From: Betaproteobacteria bacterium Ga0077526
Lineage (GTDB): Bacteria; Pseudomonadota; Gammaproteobacteria; Burkholderiales; Ga0077523
Length of the DNA stretch: 64,000 bases
NCBI GenBank assembly: GCA_001464765.1
Contig: LNDV01000034.1
Location: forward strand, 1 to 64,000
Direction: 5' to 3'
Both the position numbers and the translations under genes were made by a program. This document shows positions 54,140 through 63,462 of the stretch, piece by piece (within the stretch, counting starts at the first letter, position 1; each line of letters opens with the position of its first letter). The notes under the pieces are model-generated. The model was not told where the DNA came from, did no database searches, and worked only from the letters and a program-made list of their open reading frames with translations.

Positions 54140-55435
54140 ATGACTGTATCCCGCATCGCCGGCGCCCTCACGGCCGTCGGGCTTGCCCTTGTCACGCCCA
54201 TGCCTGCCTCCGCTGCCGATCTGCTCTCGGGCTTCGGCGGCCCCCGTGGTTACGGCGAAGAGTTTCTTTTCCGCAACGACGACCAGTCCACCAACGAAAT
54301 CTCGCTGCCGTTCAGCGTCGACTTCTTCGGACAGACCTACAGCTCGTTCTACGTCAACAACAACGGCAACGTCACGTTCGGCCAGGCACTGGGCGAGTTC
54401 ACGCCCGAGGCCTTTCCTCTTTCGCGGCTTCCGGGCGGAGGGGGTGAAGGCGGTGGCGGCGAGGTGCCGACGCTCCTCGCAGCGGCCGCGCTGGTGGGCA
54501 TCCCGATCATCGCGCCCTACTGGGCGGACGTGGATACCCGGGTCGACCTGGAGAACAGCAGCAACCTCGTGTGGGTGCACTCTCCGAACGCGAATACCGT
54601 CGTCGTGACCTGGGACCAGGTCGGCTACTACGACTCGAAGATCGACAAGACGAACGACTTCCAGCTGGTGCTGCGCAATCGCGCCGATACGGGCCAGGGC
54701 AACTTCGACATCGATTTCCGGTACCGCTCGCTCCAGTGGACCACGGGCGATGCGAGCGACGGCACCGACGGCCTCGGCGGCATTCCCGCGCAGGCGGGCT
54801 TCGACGCCGGCAATGGCATCAACTTCCTGATGCTGCCGGGTTCGCGTACGGGCGACATCCTGGACATCCAGAGCACCAGCAACGTCGCCGCCGATACCCC
54901 GGGCCTGTGGACGTTTGCCGTGCGCAACGGCGCCCTGCCTGATGGCGCCACACCTTCCAACCCGCTGCTCCCGATCGTCACGGACAACGGCTGGGAGTTC
55001 ACCTTCAACATCGAGGCGGGTCAGCGCATCTTCATCGACCCCGAGGTCGCCATCGGCTACGACTACATCGTCGACAGCGGCCCGAACATCGCCTCGATCC
55101 TGCTCCCGAACATCGGCGACGGCTCCTTCGACCTGTGGCTGTGGAACGGGTCCGAGTGGGTGAACTCCGGCCAGACCCTCACCGCCGGCAACGCGTTCAC
55201 CTTCGCCACCGGGCAGCAGCGTGTCCGGATCCTCGGCATCGAGATGGACGCCAACCTCGACCCTTCGAACACCACCGCCTTCGTGACCGGACTCACGTTC
55301 GACGCGGCCGGCCAGGTGTCGATGCGCCAGATCCCCATCACCGCCGCGATCCCCGAACCCGAAACTTGGGCCATGATGGGAATCGGCCTGGTGATGCTGG
55401 TCGCCGGAAGCCGCCGCGCGCGCCGTACCGCCTGA
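54140..55435 (+). CDS. PEP-CTERM-sorted NIDO-domain exported protein
   Basis: 431 residues. A signal peptide (1-25, MPASAAD) is followed by a NIDO-type domain (about 35-220: FSVDFFGQTYSSFYVNNNGN, YWADVDTRV, NTVVVTWDQVGYY) and a beta-rich region. A PEP-CTERM sorting signal closes the chain at 404-431: IPEPETWAMMGIGLVML, then a basic tail RRARR. Exosortase would cleave it at the inner membrane for delivery to the surface or exopolysaccharide. No exosortase gene is in the window. CAGGAG lies upstream of the ATG. Confidence 0.9.
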   Translation: MTVSRIAGALTAVGLALVTPMPASAADLLSGFGGPRGYGEEFLFRNDDQSTNEISLPFSVDFFGQTYSSFYVNNNGNVTFGQALGEFTPEAFPLSRLPGGGGEGGGGEVPTLLAAAALVGIPIIAPYWADVDTRVDLENSSNLVWVHSPNANTVVVTWDQVGYYDSKIDKTNDFQLVLRNRADTGQGNFDIDFRYRSLQWTTGDASDGTDGLGGIPAQAGFDAGNGINFLMLPGSRTGDILDIQSTSNVAADTPGLWTFAVRNGALPDGATPSNPLLPIVTDNGWEFTFNIEAGQRIFIDPEVAIGYDYIVDSGPNIASILLPNIGDGSFDLWLWNGSEWVNSGQTLTAGNAFTFATGQQRVRILGIEMDANLDPSNTTAFVTGLTFDAAGQVSMRQIPITAAIPEPETWAMMGIGLVMLVAGSRRARRTA

Positions 55436-55460
55436 TCCGCGATCCCCGATCGTTGTCCCC

Positions 55461-55485
55461 GGAAGCCCGCCTCGCACGGGCTTCC
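55461..55485 (+). terminator. Terminator-like hairpin after the PEP-CTERM gene
   Basis: GGAAGCCCG, a 7-nt loop and CGGGCTTCC form a perfect 9-bp stem, 26 bp after the stop codon. No T run follows, which is common at this GC content. Confidence 0.6.
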
Positions 55486-55657
55486 GCCTGTGAATGTCAG
55501 GGAGACGGACGCCGCCTGTCATCACGACCTGCAGCGGACCTCGACCGAGATCGGACTGGCCGGTCACCGTTCGAAGCCAGGCGCTTCATCGCCTGGACGC
55601 TATGGATTACGATCGTCGTACTGCCTCGACGGGGCCGCACCCATACGAGTGACCGCG

Positions 55658-55882
55658 ATGAGTCGACCGACCAAGCTGCAGAAACGCTACAAGGACCGAT
55701 CCAGCATCGCCCTCGGGGTGGCCGTGATGCTGCTGGTGCTGATCGCCGAGACCTCTGTCGCCCATCGGGCGCATCCCAACCCCGCTTCGCCCTACGTATG
55801 GACTGCCCTGGGCCTCGGCGCCGCCGTGGCTCTCGTGGCGTCGTTCTGGTTCCGCCGCAAGGCGATGGACGATCCGGGCTGA
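55658..55882 (+). CDS. Small two-helix membrane protein
   Basis: 74 residues. A basic N-terminus (SRPTKLQKRYKDRS) precedes two transmembrane helices (about 16-32 and 47-63) and a basic C-terminus. The chosen ATG follows a weak GAGTGACC; a longer in-frame start at 55490 adds sequence that does not look coding. No family recognised. It ends convergent to the metallopeptidase-like gene. Confidence 0.6.
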   Translation: MSRPTKLQKRYKDRSSIALGVAVMLLVLIAETSVAHRAHPNPASPYVWTALGLGAAVALVASFWFRRKAMDDPG

Positions 55883-55892
55883 GTCGACGCGG

Positions 55893-56348
55893 TTACTGGC
55901 CCGCGGGAGCCGGGTCCGGCTTGGTCGTCCCCGGGCAGGTGATCGGCACCGTGTCCAGAGCGATGAACCGGCTGGTGACGTGGAGCCGCTTCAGGTACTT
56001 GTGCTGGATTTCGTAGGCTTCGATCTCCCGGGCCTGCCAGCGCTCGCAGGTGGTCGGCATTGACTCGAACTTGCCGTGCACGTGCTGCAGGTGATGCACC
56101 AGTTCGTGCAGCAGGATCGAACGCGAGTACGTGTCGTCCTTCACGTCGATGGTCTCGTCGATGTAGACGCCCTTGTCCGCCAGATAGAACGCCCGGATGC
56201 GGCAGGCGCCCTTGCATACCATCTTCTGCATCGTCTCGAGGGGCACGAAATTCACCGGCGGCAGTTCCTCCGGCACCGGATAGCCGGACAGCAGCTTGAT
56301 GGTCAGAAAGAGCTCCCGCACCATCTTCTCGGCAGCAGCGGCATCCAT
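55893..56348 (-). CDS. HExxH-motif (DUF6647-like) metallopeptidase-like protein
   Basis: 151 residues. HELVHHLQ at about 81-88 is a zincin HExxH motif, preceded by SRSILL as in peptidase helices, and a downstream WQAREIEAYE supplies a possible third ligand Glu. A Cys pair (CKGAC) lies upstream and another Cys (CER) downstream. No signal peptide is apparent from this start. It may be a small zinc peptidase; the substrate is unknown. Divergent from the urease genes by 151 bp. Confidence 0.7.
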   Translation of the reverse strand: MDAAAAEKMVRELFLTIKLLSGYPVPEELPPVNFVPLETMQKMVCKGACRIRAFYLADKGVYIDETIDVKDDTYSRSILLHELVHHLQHVHGKFESMPTTCERWQAREIEAYEIQHKYLKRLHVTSRFIALDTVPITCPGTTKPDPAPAGQ

Positions 56349-56499
56349 CGGGCGGTTCTCCTTGGGGAAACGAACAGCGACAGCGAGCTTGCCGCCCCCG
56401 GCGCGAAACCTTCAAGTTGGACAAACCGGTGATCTGCCGCTGCGGGCCCGATTGATGCAGCATAGCGGCATCGCTTCGCCCACCCACGGAGACCGGCTC

Positions 56500-57198
56500 A
56501 TGATGAATCTCACGCCCACGGAACTCGAACGGCTCACCATCTTTCAGGCGGCGGAACTCGCCCGAAGGTATCGCTCGCTCGGCATCCGGTTGAGTCATCC
56601 CGAAGCGGTCGCGTTCATCGCGGACGAACTGCTCACCGCGGCCCGCCGCGGGCTGGACCACGCCGATGTCCTTGCCCTGGGCGCGTCCCTCCTGACCACC
56701 GATGACGTGGAGCCCGGCGTGGCCGAGATGGTTCCCTTCATCGCCGTGGAGCCCACCTTCGCCGAGGGCACGAAGCTGGTCGTCGTCTTCGACCCGGTCA
56801 AGCCCGGCAAGCTGCCTCGCGCCGACGAGCCCGTACCTGGTGAGCTGATGCCCGGTGAGGGGTCTATCGAACTCAACGCCGGCCGGCGGCGTGTGCGACT
56901 TTCGGTCACGAACACAGGGGACCGCGCCATTCAGGTGCGCAGTCACTCCCATTTCTTCGAGGTCAACCGCGCACTGCAGTTCGACCGCGCCCAGGCCTTC
57001 GGCATGAAGCTCGACCGGCCCTCGGGCACCGGCGTGCGCTTCGACCCCGGCGTGGCCGTGGAAGTCGACCTCGTGGCCATGGGCGGCACGGGCGAGGTGC
57101 ACGGCTTCGGCAACCTCACCAACGGCTCGATCCACGATCCCGACGTTCGCACGCGCGCCCTCGCGGCTGCGCAGCGCGAAGGCTATCGCGGCGCCTGA
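56500..57198 (+). CDS. ureAB: Urease gamma-beta fusion subunit
   Basis: 232 residues joining the UreA-like gamma domain (1-100: LTPTELERLTIFQAAELARR, HPEAVAFIADELL, DVEPGVAEMVP) to the UreB-like beta domain (about 105-232: PGELMPGEGSIELNAGR, SHSHFFEVNRALQFDR, GTGVRFDPG, LTNG). Separate UreA and UreB genes are usual in proteobacteria; fusions are best known from Helicobacter. GGAGA lies 7 nt before ATG 56500. It is coupled with ureC 13 bp downstream. These subunits form the structural ring around the nickel-bearing alpha subunit. Confidence 0.95.
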   Translation: MMNLTPTELERLTIFQAAELARRYRSLGIRLSHPEAVAFIADELLTAARRGLDHADVLALGASLLTTDDVEPGVAEMVPFIAVEPTFAEGTKLVVVFDPVKPGKLPRADEPVPGELMPGEGSIELNAGRRRVRLSVTNTGDRAIQVRSHSHFFEVNRALQFDRAQAFGMKLDRPSGTGVRFDPGVAVEVDLVAMGGTGEVHGFGNLTNGSIHDPDVRTRALAAAQREGYRGA

Positions 57199-57211
57199 GG
57201 CGGAGACGACC

Positions 57212-58918
<1,707 letters not shown>

Positions 58919-58975
58919 AGACGTGAAGGCGTGAAGGCGTGAAGACGTGAAGGCGTGAAGGCGTGAAGACGTGAA
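58919..58975 (+). repeat. 9-bp tandem repeat
   Basis: About seven copies of a unit of the form GTGAAGRCG directly follow the ureC stop; the variable base gives a higher-order 27-bp pattern (A, G, G). No coding role is seen. It is a candidate variable-number tandem repeat. Confidence 0.85.
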
Positions 58976-59000
58976 CGGCGGCGGTGCGCGCCGCCGAGTG

Positions 59001-59448
59001 CGTAGCCCGGGCTCCGCCCGGGGGCGGTGGCTGATGCATCGACGTTGCGACCGAATCCCCGGAGTCGCGCCTTTAGCGCTCGTCCGGGCTACGCGCTCGG
59101 CGAACGCGGCCGGCGGGCCATTCTTCGCGCGTCACCCCGATCATCGACGCTGCGACCGAATCCCCGGAGTCGCGCCTTTCGCGCTCGTCCGGGCTACGCG
59201 CTCGGCGAACGCGACTGGCGGGCCGTTCTTCGCGCGTCACCCCGATCATCGACGTTGCGACCGAATCCCCGGAGTCGCGCCTTTCGCGCTCGTCCGGGCT
59301 ACGCGACCGGCGAACGCGACTGGCACGACATCCTTCTCCAGTCACCCCGATCCGCGTAGCCCGGACGAGGCGCGAACGCGCCGACTCCGGGAACATCACC
59401 GATTTCGCCGACACCGCCCCGGAGTTCGCTGCGCTCGTCCGGGCTACG
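59001..59448. repeat. Dispersed GTAGCCCGG repeat cluster with three 105-bp tandem units
   Basis: Three direct units begin at 59041, 59146 and 59251, exactly 105 bp apart, the third diverging near its end. Each contains CCCCGGAGTCGCGCC and CTCGTCCGGGCTACG. An inverted copy is at 59355-59391 and a further direct copy at 59417-59448; a hairpin variant is at 59001-59024. The same core forms the 40-bp arms at 8567-8606 and 8722-8761. No gene lies in the 558 bp between ureC and the CobW gene; an open frame through the repeats is an artefact of their periodicity. Confidence 0.85.
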
Positions 59449-59476
59449 CACGAGTGGTGCGGCCGGACAACGACGT

Positions 59477-60469
59477 CTACCCGATCAGGCACCCGTCCAG
59501 CCCGGCACGGATCTCCGCCTCGGGCAGATCGCGGCCGATGAACACCAGAGTCGACTCGCGCGGTTCTTCGGCCATCCAGGTGCGCCCCAGGTCCGTCGAC
59601 ATGAGCATGTGGACGCCCTGCAACACGATGCGGCTGCCGATACCGTCGACGTTGAGCACGCCCTTGTAGCGGAACAGCTGTGGCCCGTAGTTCTGCGCCA
59701 CTCCCGCGAGAAAATCCTCCAGGGCTGGCTGATCGAACGGCCGGCTCTCCCGGTACACGAAGGACCGGATGGCCTCGTCGTGCACATGATCGTCCTCCGA
59801 CAGGAAACCGGGCTCGATCTCGAGGATGGTGTCGAGATCGAATCCGCGTACGTCCAGCAGATCTGCCATCGGTGTGCGACCGAAGTCCACGCGCTGCATC
59901 GGCGCGCGGGCATTCATGCGGCGCAGTCTGCCCTCCAGGGTCTGGCGGGCGGCGTCATCGACGAGGTCGGTCTTCGACACCAGAATCCGGTCGGCGAAGG
60001 CGACCTGCTCCTGTGCTTCGTGGTGCTCGTCGAGCTGGGCTTGGCCATGCCGCGCATCCACCAGCGTGATGACGCCGTCGAGGCGGTAGCCCTGGGAGAT
60101 GTCGTCGTCGATGAAGAATGTCTGGGCCACGGGCGCGGGGTCTGCGAGGCCGGTGGTTTCGATTACCACGCGGTCGAACGCCAGCGTGTTCGCACGCCGG
60201 CGCTCGCCCAGATCGTTGAGGATGCGTACGAGGTCCTGTCTCACGGTGCAGCAGATGCAGCCGTTGTTCATCTCGACGATCTGCTCCTCGCCGCTGTCGA
60301 GGAGGAGATCGTTGTCGATGCCGGCCTCGCCGAATTCGTTCTCGATGACGGCGATGCGCAGACCGTGGTTCTCGCGCAGGATGCGGTTCAGCAGCGTCGT
60401 CTTGCCCGCGCCGAGAAACCCTGTGAGGATGGTGACGGGAACCCGCGAATCGGCCTCGGTGCCCGCCAT
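59477..60469 (-). CDS. CobW/P47K-family GTPase, nitrile hydratase-linked metallochaperone
   Basis: 330 residues from ATG 60469. Walker A is GFLGAGKTT, the metal-binding CxCC motif is NNGCICCTVR, and a G4-like SKTD is present; the C-terminal CobW_C domain spans about 225-330. Members deliver Zn, Co or Fe. Its start overlaps the stop of the nitrile hydratase activator (TGATG), so it probably inserts metal into that enzyme. The P47K activator of Fe-type hydratases belongs to this family, although the alpha subunit here is cobalt-type. Confidence 0.9.
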   Translation of the reverse strand: MAGTEADSRVPVTILTGFLGAGKTTLLNRILRENHGLRIAVIENEFGEAGIDNDLLLDSGEEQIVEMNNGCICCTVRQDLVRILNDLGERRRANTLAFDRVVIETTGLADPAPVAQTFFIDDDISQGYRLDGVITLVDARHGQAQLDEHHEAQEQVAFADRILVSKTDLVDDAARQTLEGRLRRMNARAPMQRVDFGRTPMADLLDVRGFDLDTILEIEPGFLSEDDHVHDEAIRSFVYRESRPFDQPALEDFLAGVAQNYGPQLFRYKGVLNVDGIGSRIVLQGVHMLMSTDLGRTWMAEEPRESTLVFIGRDLPEAEIRAGLDGCLIG

Positions 60470-60837
60470 CACGCCACCGTCAGCGGCTTGCGCGTCGCAC
60501 CCTTCAGGACATGGGCGGCGCCCGCGGCGGCGATGCCGAGCTTCTTCGCGCGGAGCTGATCGATCGACGCGAGACCTTTCGCCTCGACGATCTTCTCGGC
60601 CGCGGCGAGCCACTGCTCGTAGTAAGAGGGTGGCTTATCGCCCCGGGCTTCGATCTCGGTGGCCAGGGCGACTTCCTTCGAGAAGCATTCCACCCATTCC
60701 GGCCACGTGAAGTAGCCGGCGCGCGAGAGCGACACGATCAGGGCGAAGGCCGTGGCCTCCCACGGCTCGGCGAATACGACATCCGCCTGCCCTTCACAGG
60801 GCAGCGCGGTGTCGAGCAGACGGGAACGGGAATCCAT
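60469..60837 (-). CDS. Nitrile hydratase accessory/activator protein
   Basis: 122 residues from ATG 60837. It resembles the N-terminal part of nitrile hydratase beta: VFAEPWEATAFALIVSLSRAG, WPEWVECF and YYEQWLAAAEKIVEAKG parallel the corresponding stretches of the beta-N subunit two genes upstream. Such P14K/NhlE-like proteins act as self-subunit-swapping chaperones, carrying metal-loaded alpha subunit to beta. It lies 47 bp after beta-C and is coupled to the CobW gene. Confidence 0.85.
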   Translation of the reverse strand: MDSRSRLLDTALPCEGQADVVFAEPWEATAFALIVSLSRAGYFTWPEWVECFSKEVALATEIEARGDKPPSYYEQWLAAAEKIVEAKGLASIDQLRAKKLGIAAAGAAHVLKGATRKPLTVA

Positions 60838-60884
60838 GGGTGACGCTACGAAGGTCGGCACGCAGACGGACGACGCCGACTGTC

Positions 60885-61232
60885 TCAGGCGGGATCCATG
60901 TAGTCGTCGAACAGATCGGCGCGGAGCGTATCCCGCTCCGGTGCCGCCGGCCCCCACAGCTCCCGGCCGGTGAATCGGACGCTGTAGCAGTGCTGCGGTT
61001 TCTCGCCCAGGCCGTGCGCGTGCGTATCGGGGAAGACGAACACGCCGTAGTCGACCTCGACGATGCCGATCTTGCCGCGCAGGTAGCGAGGCAGGCGGGT
61101 GTGGGTGGCAGGGTTCAGATTGCGGATGCGCACGCGATCGCCGGCGCGGAAACGGGGGGCGACATGGGCGGCAATCCGCGCGGAAGCGCCGGCGGCGACG
61201 AGCCCCGGCACGATTTCAGGTGTGAGCAGCAT
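60885..61232 (-). CDS. Nitrile hydratase beta subunit, C-terminal half (separate gene)
   Basis: 115 residues corresponding to the SH3-like C-terminal domain of nitrile hydratase beta: FRAGDRVRIRNLNPATHTRLP, YLRGKIGIVEVDYGVFVFPD, CYSVRFTGRELWG. Ordinary beta subunits carry this on one chain with the helical N-terminal domain. Here its ATG overlaps the stop of the N-terminal gene by one base (TGATG), so the halves are coupled. The split resembles three-subunit enzymes such as toyocamycin nitrile hydratase and thiocyanate hydrolase. Confidence 0.92.
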   Translation of the reverse strand: MLLTPEIVPGLVAAGASARIAAHVAPRFRAGDRVRIRNLNPATHTRLPRYLRGKIGIVEVDYGVFVFPDTHAHGLGEKPQHCYSVRFTGRELWGPAAPERDTLRADLFDDYMDPA

Positions 61233-61543
61233 CAGTGCACTCCCTTCTCGAGTTCGGCGATGCGCGCGAGGCGCTCCTCGTGGGTCACGAATCCGCGCTT
61301 GTTCAGCACCTCCTCGAAGGCCACGAGCCAGTGCTCGTAGTAGGAATGCTGCAGGTACTCGGCGTGGCCCATCTTCTCGATCTCGTGCCGCAACTCGTCC
61401 ACCGAGTAGCCGGCGAAGACGACGGTGGCAGCGAACAGCCCGAAGGCCCGGCCTTCCCAGGGTTCATGGAACACCGGTTCGTTTTCTTCGCGGTCGATGG
61501 GGCCGAGACCGTGCATCCCGCCCAGGTCGTGAATACCGTTCAT
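61232..61543 (-). CDS. Nitrile hydratase beta subunit, N-terminal half (separate gene)
   Basis: 103 residues starting MNGIHDLGGMHGLGPI, the classical beta-subunit opening, followed by FHEPWEGRAFGLFAATVV, AEYLQHSYYEHWLVAFEEVL and THEERLARI. It ends where the linker to the C-terminal domain would begin and is followed by the beta-C gene through a TGATG junction. Together the two give 218 residues, the length of a normal beta chain. It follows the alpha gene by 24 bp. Confidence 0.93.
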   Translation of the reverse strand: MNGIHDLGGMHGLGPIDREENEPVFHEPWEGRAFGLFAATVVFAGYSVDELRHEIEKMGHAEYLQHSYYEHWLVAFEEVLNKRGFVTHEERLARIAELEKGVH

Positions 61544-61567
61544 GGTCTTCTCCTCGGTAAGAGTCGG

Positions 61568-62158
61568 TCAGGGCGCGGCGACGACGCCGACACCGATCAT
61601 GGAATCGCGAGTGACGAGATCCGCCAGCTGAGACTCGGAGAGGCCGTCCGTGCCTTCCGGACGCTTAGGCAGCACGAGGTAGCGCAGTTCCGCCGTGGTG
61701 TCCCAGACGCGGACTTCCGTCGTCTCGGGGACGCTCACGCCGAACTCGGCCAGCACCCCGCGCGGGTCTGCCACGACCCGGGCGCGGTAGGGCGCGGACT
61801 TGTACCAGACCGGCGGCAAACCGAGGGTAGGCCAGGGATAGCAGGAACACAGGGTGCAAACGACGACGTTGTGGACCTCGTCGGTGTTCTCGAGCACCAC
61901 CATGTCCTCACCCTGCAGGCCGGAGTAGCCGAGTTCCTTGATGGCGGCGGTGCCGTCGGACAGCAGCCGCTGCCTGTACGCGGGGTCTACCCACGCCTTG
62001 GCCACGACCTTGGCGCCGTTGCGCGGCCCCACCTTGTGTTCAAACGTGTCCACCAGCGCATCGAGCGCCTTGGGATCAATCAGGCCCTTCTCGGTGAGAA
62101 GGGATTCGAGCGCCTTCACCCGGATGGCCGGGTCGGTTTCCTTCGGATGGGTTGCCAT
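61568..62158 (-). CDS. Nitrile hydratase alpha subunit, cobalt-type
   Basis: 196 residues from ATG 62158. The metal-binding claw is VCTLCSC with C101, C104 and C106; Thr after the first Cys marks the low-spin Co(III) class (the Fe class has Ser). Other landmarks are KVGPRNGAKVVAKAWVDP, YPWPTLGLPPVWYKSAPYR and ADPRGVLAEFG. Two Cys should be oxidised to sulfenic and sulfinic acids. With beta it hydrates nitriles to amides; the three-gene format also fits thiocyanate hydrolase. First gene of the minus-strand operon alpha, beta-N, beta-C, activator, CobW. Confidence 0.93.
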   Translation of the reverse strand: MATHPKETDPAIRVKALESLLTEKGLIDPKALDALVDTFEHKVGPRNGAKVVAKAWVDPAYRQRLLSDGTAAIKELGYSGLQGEDMVVLENTDEVHNVVVCTLCSCYPWPTLGLPPVWYKSAPYRARVVADPRGVLAEFGVSVPETTEVRVWDTTAELRYLVLPKRPEGTDGLSESQLADLVTRDSMIGVGVVAAP

Positions 62159-62378
62159 GGTCGAACAACTCCTGTCAGGGCGTTGACACTGCTCCGCGCA
62201 CTGCCTGCGAGACACGGGCGAGGCGCATCTCTGTCGTTGTCGTTATGCCGTGATGATGCGCCGGACGAACTCGAATGGAAACCCCCGGCGAGCGTGCATT
62301 CGCCACCGCCGTCATGGTGCAGCGCGCAACGGAATTCGTCTTGTGCTCGCGTCGCCGTGCACGTTAATCTCCGAGCGA

Positions 62379-62422
62379 TATTGGTGCGTGGCGCGGCGTC
62401 TACAGCATGTCGCGCACCAATA
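62379..62422. promoter_or_regulatory. 10-bp dyad between divergent nitrile hydratase and ABC transporter genes
   Basis: TATTGGTGCG (62379-62388) and CGCACCAATA (62413-62422) are perfect inverted copies separated by 24 bp. They lie in the 444-bp divergent gap (62159-62602), which otherwise contains no gene. The layout suggests a regulator that binds both halves, or a stem in a transcript. No regulator gene is adjacent and no clear -35/-10 pair was found near it. Confidence 0.5.
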
Positions 62423-62602
62423 GTTCGCGAGCTACGCACCTGCAGAGTGCGAAGACTCGAAGTCGCGATGATCAGCACTTCGCGGCACGGTAGAGATTTC
62501 ATCTGACGATTCCTGCGTTTAACTCGGCGTGCTGCGATGCCGCGCGCATGGGCATGGAATCTGCGGTCGAGGCCGTCGCCCAAACGATATCCCGGGGAGG
62601 AT

Positions 62603-63457
62603 ATGGACGTCGTTCCGTTCGTGTTCGATATTGCCGCGTACAGCGCCATCTTCGTCCTGGTGGTGCTGGGGCTCGGCGTCATCGCGAGCATGATGGGCAT
62701 CTTCAATTTCGCGCACGGCGAGTTCGTCCTGCTCGGCGCGTATACCGTGTACTCGTTCCAGGAGCACGGCATGCCCACCTGGGCCGGGATGATCGCCGCG
62801 CCCTTCGTCGTGGCCTTCATCGGTCTCATCCTCGAACGCCTCGCGATCCGTCGCTTCTATAGCGCGCCCATCGTCGCGATGCTCGGCACGTACGCCATCG
62901 CCCTGTCGCTGAGGGAAACCGTCCGGGCTCTGCTCGGCGGGCGCTTCTACAGTGTCAATGCACCGCTCGTCGGGTCCTTCGTGATCGGTGACGCGTCCGT
63001 GTCGCAATGGCGCACGGCGGTGATCATCATCACGGCACTCGTCATGGTCGGGTGCTGGCTGCTTCTCACCAGGACCACGCTAGGCCTTCAAGTGCGGGCG
63101 TCGCTCGAGAATCCCGCGCTGGCCCGTGCCTCGGGCATCAGCGTCAATCGGGTCTACGCCGGCACGTTCGCGTTCGGCTCGGCGCTGGCGGGTCTCGCCG
63201 GCGCCCTGATGGTGCCCATGTACTCCATCAGCGCGGACATGGGCGTGCCCTTCCTCATCAAGTCGTTCCTCGCGGTGATGCTCGGCGGCATGGGCAGCTT
63301 CGAGGGTTCCATCGCCGGCGCAGCCCTGGTCGGCGCCACGAGCGCAGCGCTCCCCTGGGCCATCAAGCCCGTGGTCGCAGACCTGCTCGTGTTCGTACTA
63401 GCCATCATCATCGTGAAGTTCCGGCCGGAAGGTCTCTTGTCCAAAACGAGGAGGTAG
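62603..63457 (+). CDS. Branched-chain amino acid/urea-type ABC transporter permease
   Basis: 284 residues from ATG 62603 (GGGGAGG immediately upstream). Eight or so membrane helices carry the LivH/UrtB landmarks GIFNFAHGEFVLLGAY, RASLENPALARASGISVNRVY, AGLAGALMVPMYSISADMG and FLAVMLGGMGSFEGSIAGA. It forms half of the inner-membrane pore with a LivM/UrtC partner, presumably encoded beyond the window. It is divergent from the nitrile hydratase operon and 5 bp upstream of a binding-protein gene. The permease preceding the binding protein is unlike the usual urtABCDE order. Confidence 0.92.
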   Translation: MDVVPFVFDIAAYSAIFVLVVLGLGVIASMMGIFNFAHGEFVLLGAYTVYSFQEHGMPTWAGMIAAPFVVAFIGLILERLAIRRFYSAPIVAMLGTYAIALSLRETVRALLGGRFYSVNAPLVGSFVIGDASVSQWRTAVIIITALVMVGCWLLLTRTTLGLQVRASLENPALARASGISVNRVYAGTFAFGSALAGLAGALMVPMYSISADMGVPFLIKSFLAVMLGGMGSFEGSIAGAALVGATSAALPWAIKPVVADLLVFVLAIIIVKFRPEGLLSKTRR

Positions 63458-63462
63458 TTGAG

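Noticed and set aside
58919..59448. CRISPR array
   Set aside because: The units are contiguous or share long identical segments, with no unique spacers and no cas genes.
61230..61234. Frameshift or sequencing error splitting nitrile hydratase beta
   Set aside because: The junction is a tidy TGATG overlap at a domain boundary, as in known three-subunit enzymes; reported as a split gene instead.
62517..62560. Sigma-54 promoter upstream of the ABC transporter
   Set aside because: The GG and GC dinucleotides near here are 11 rather than 10 bp apart and the rest of the consensus is absent.
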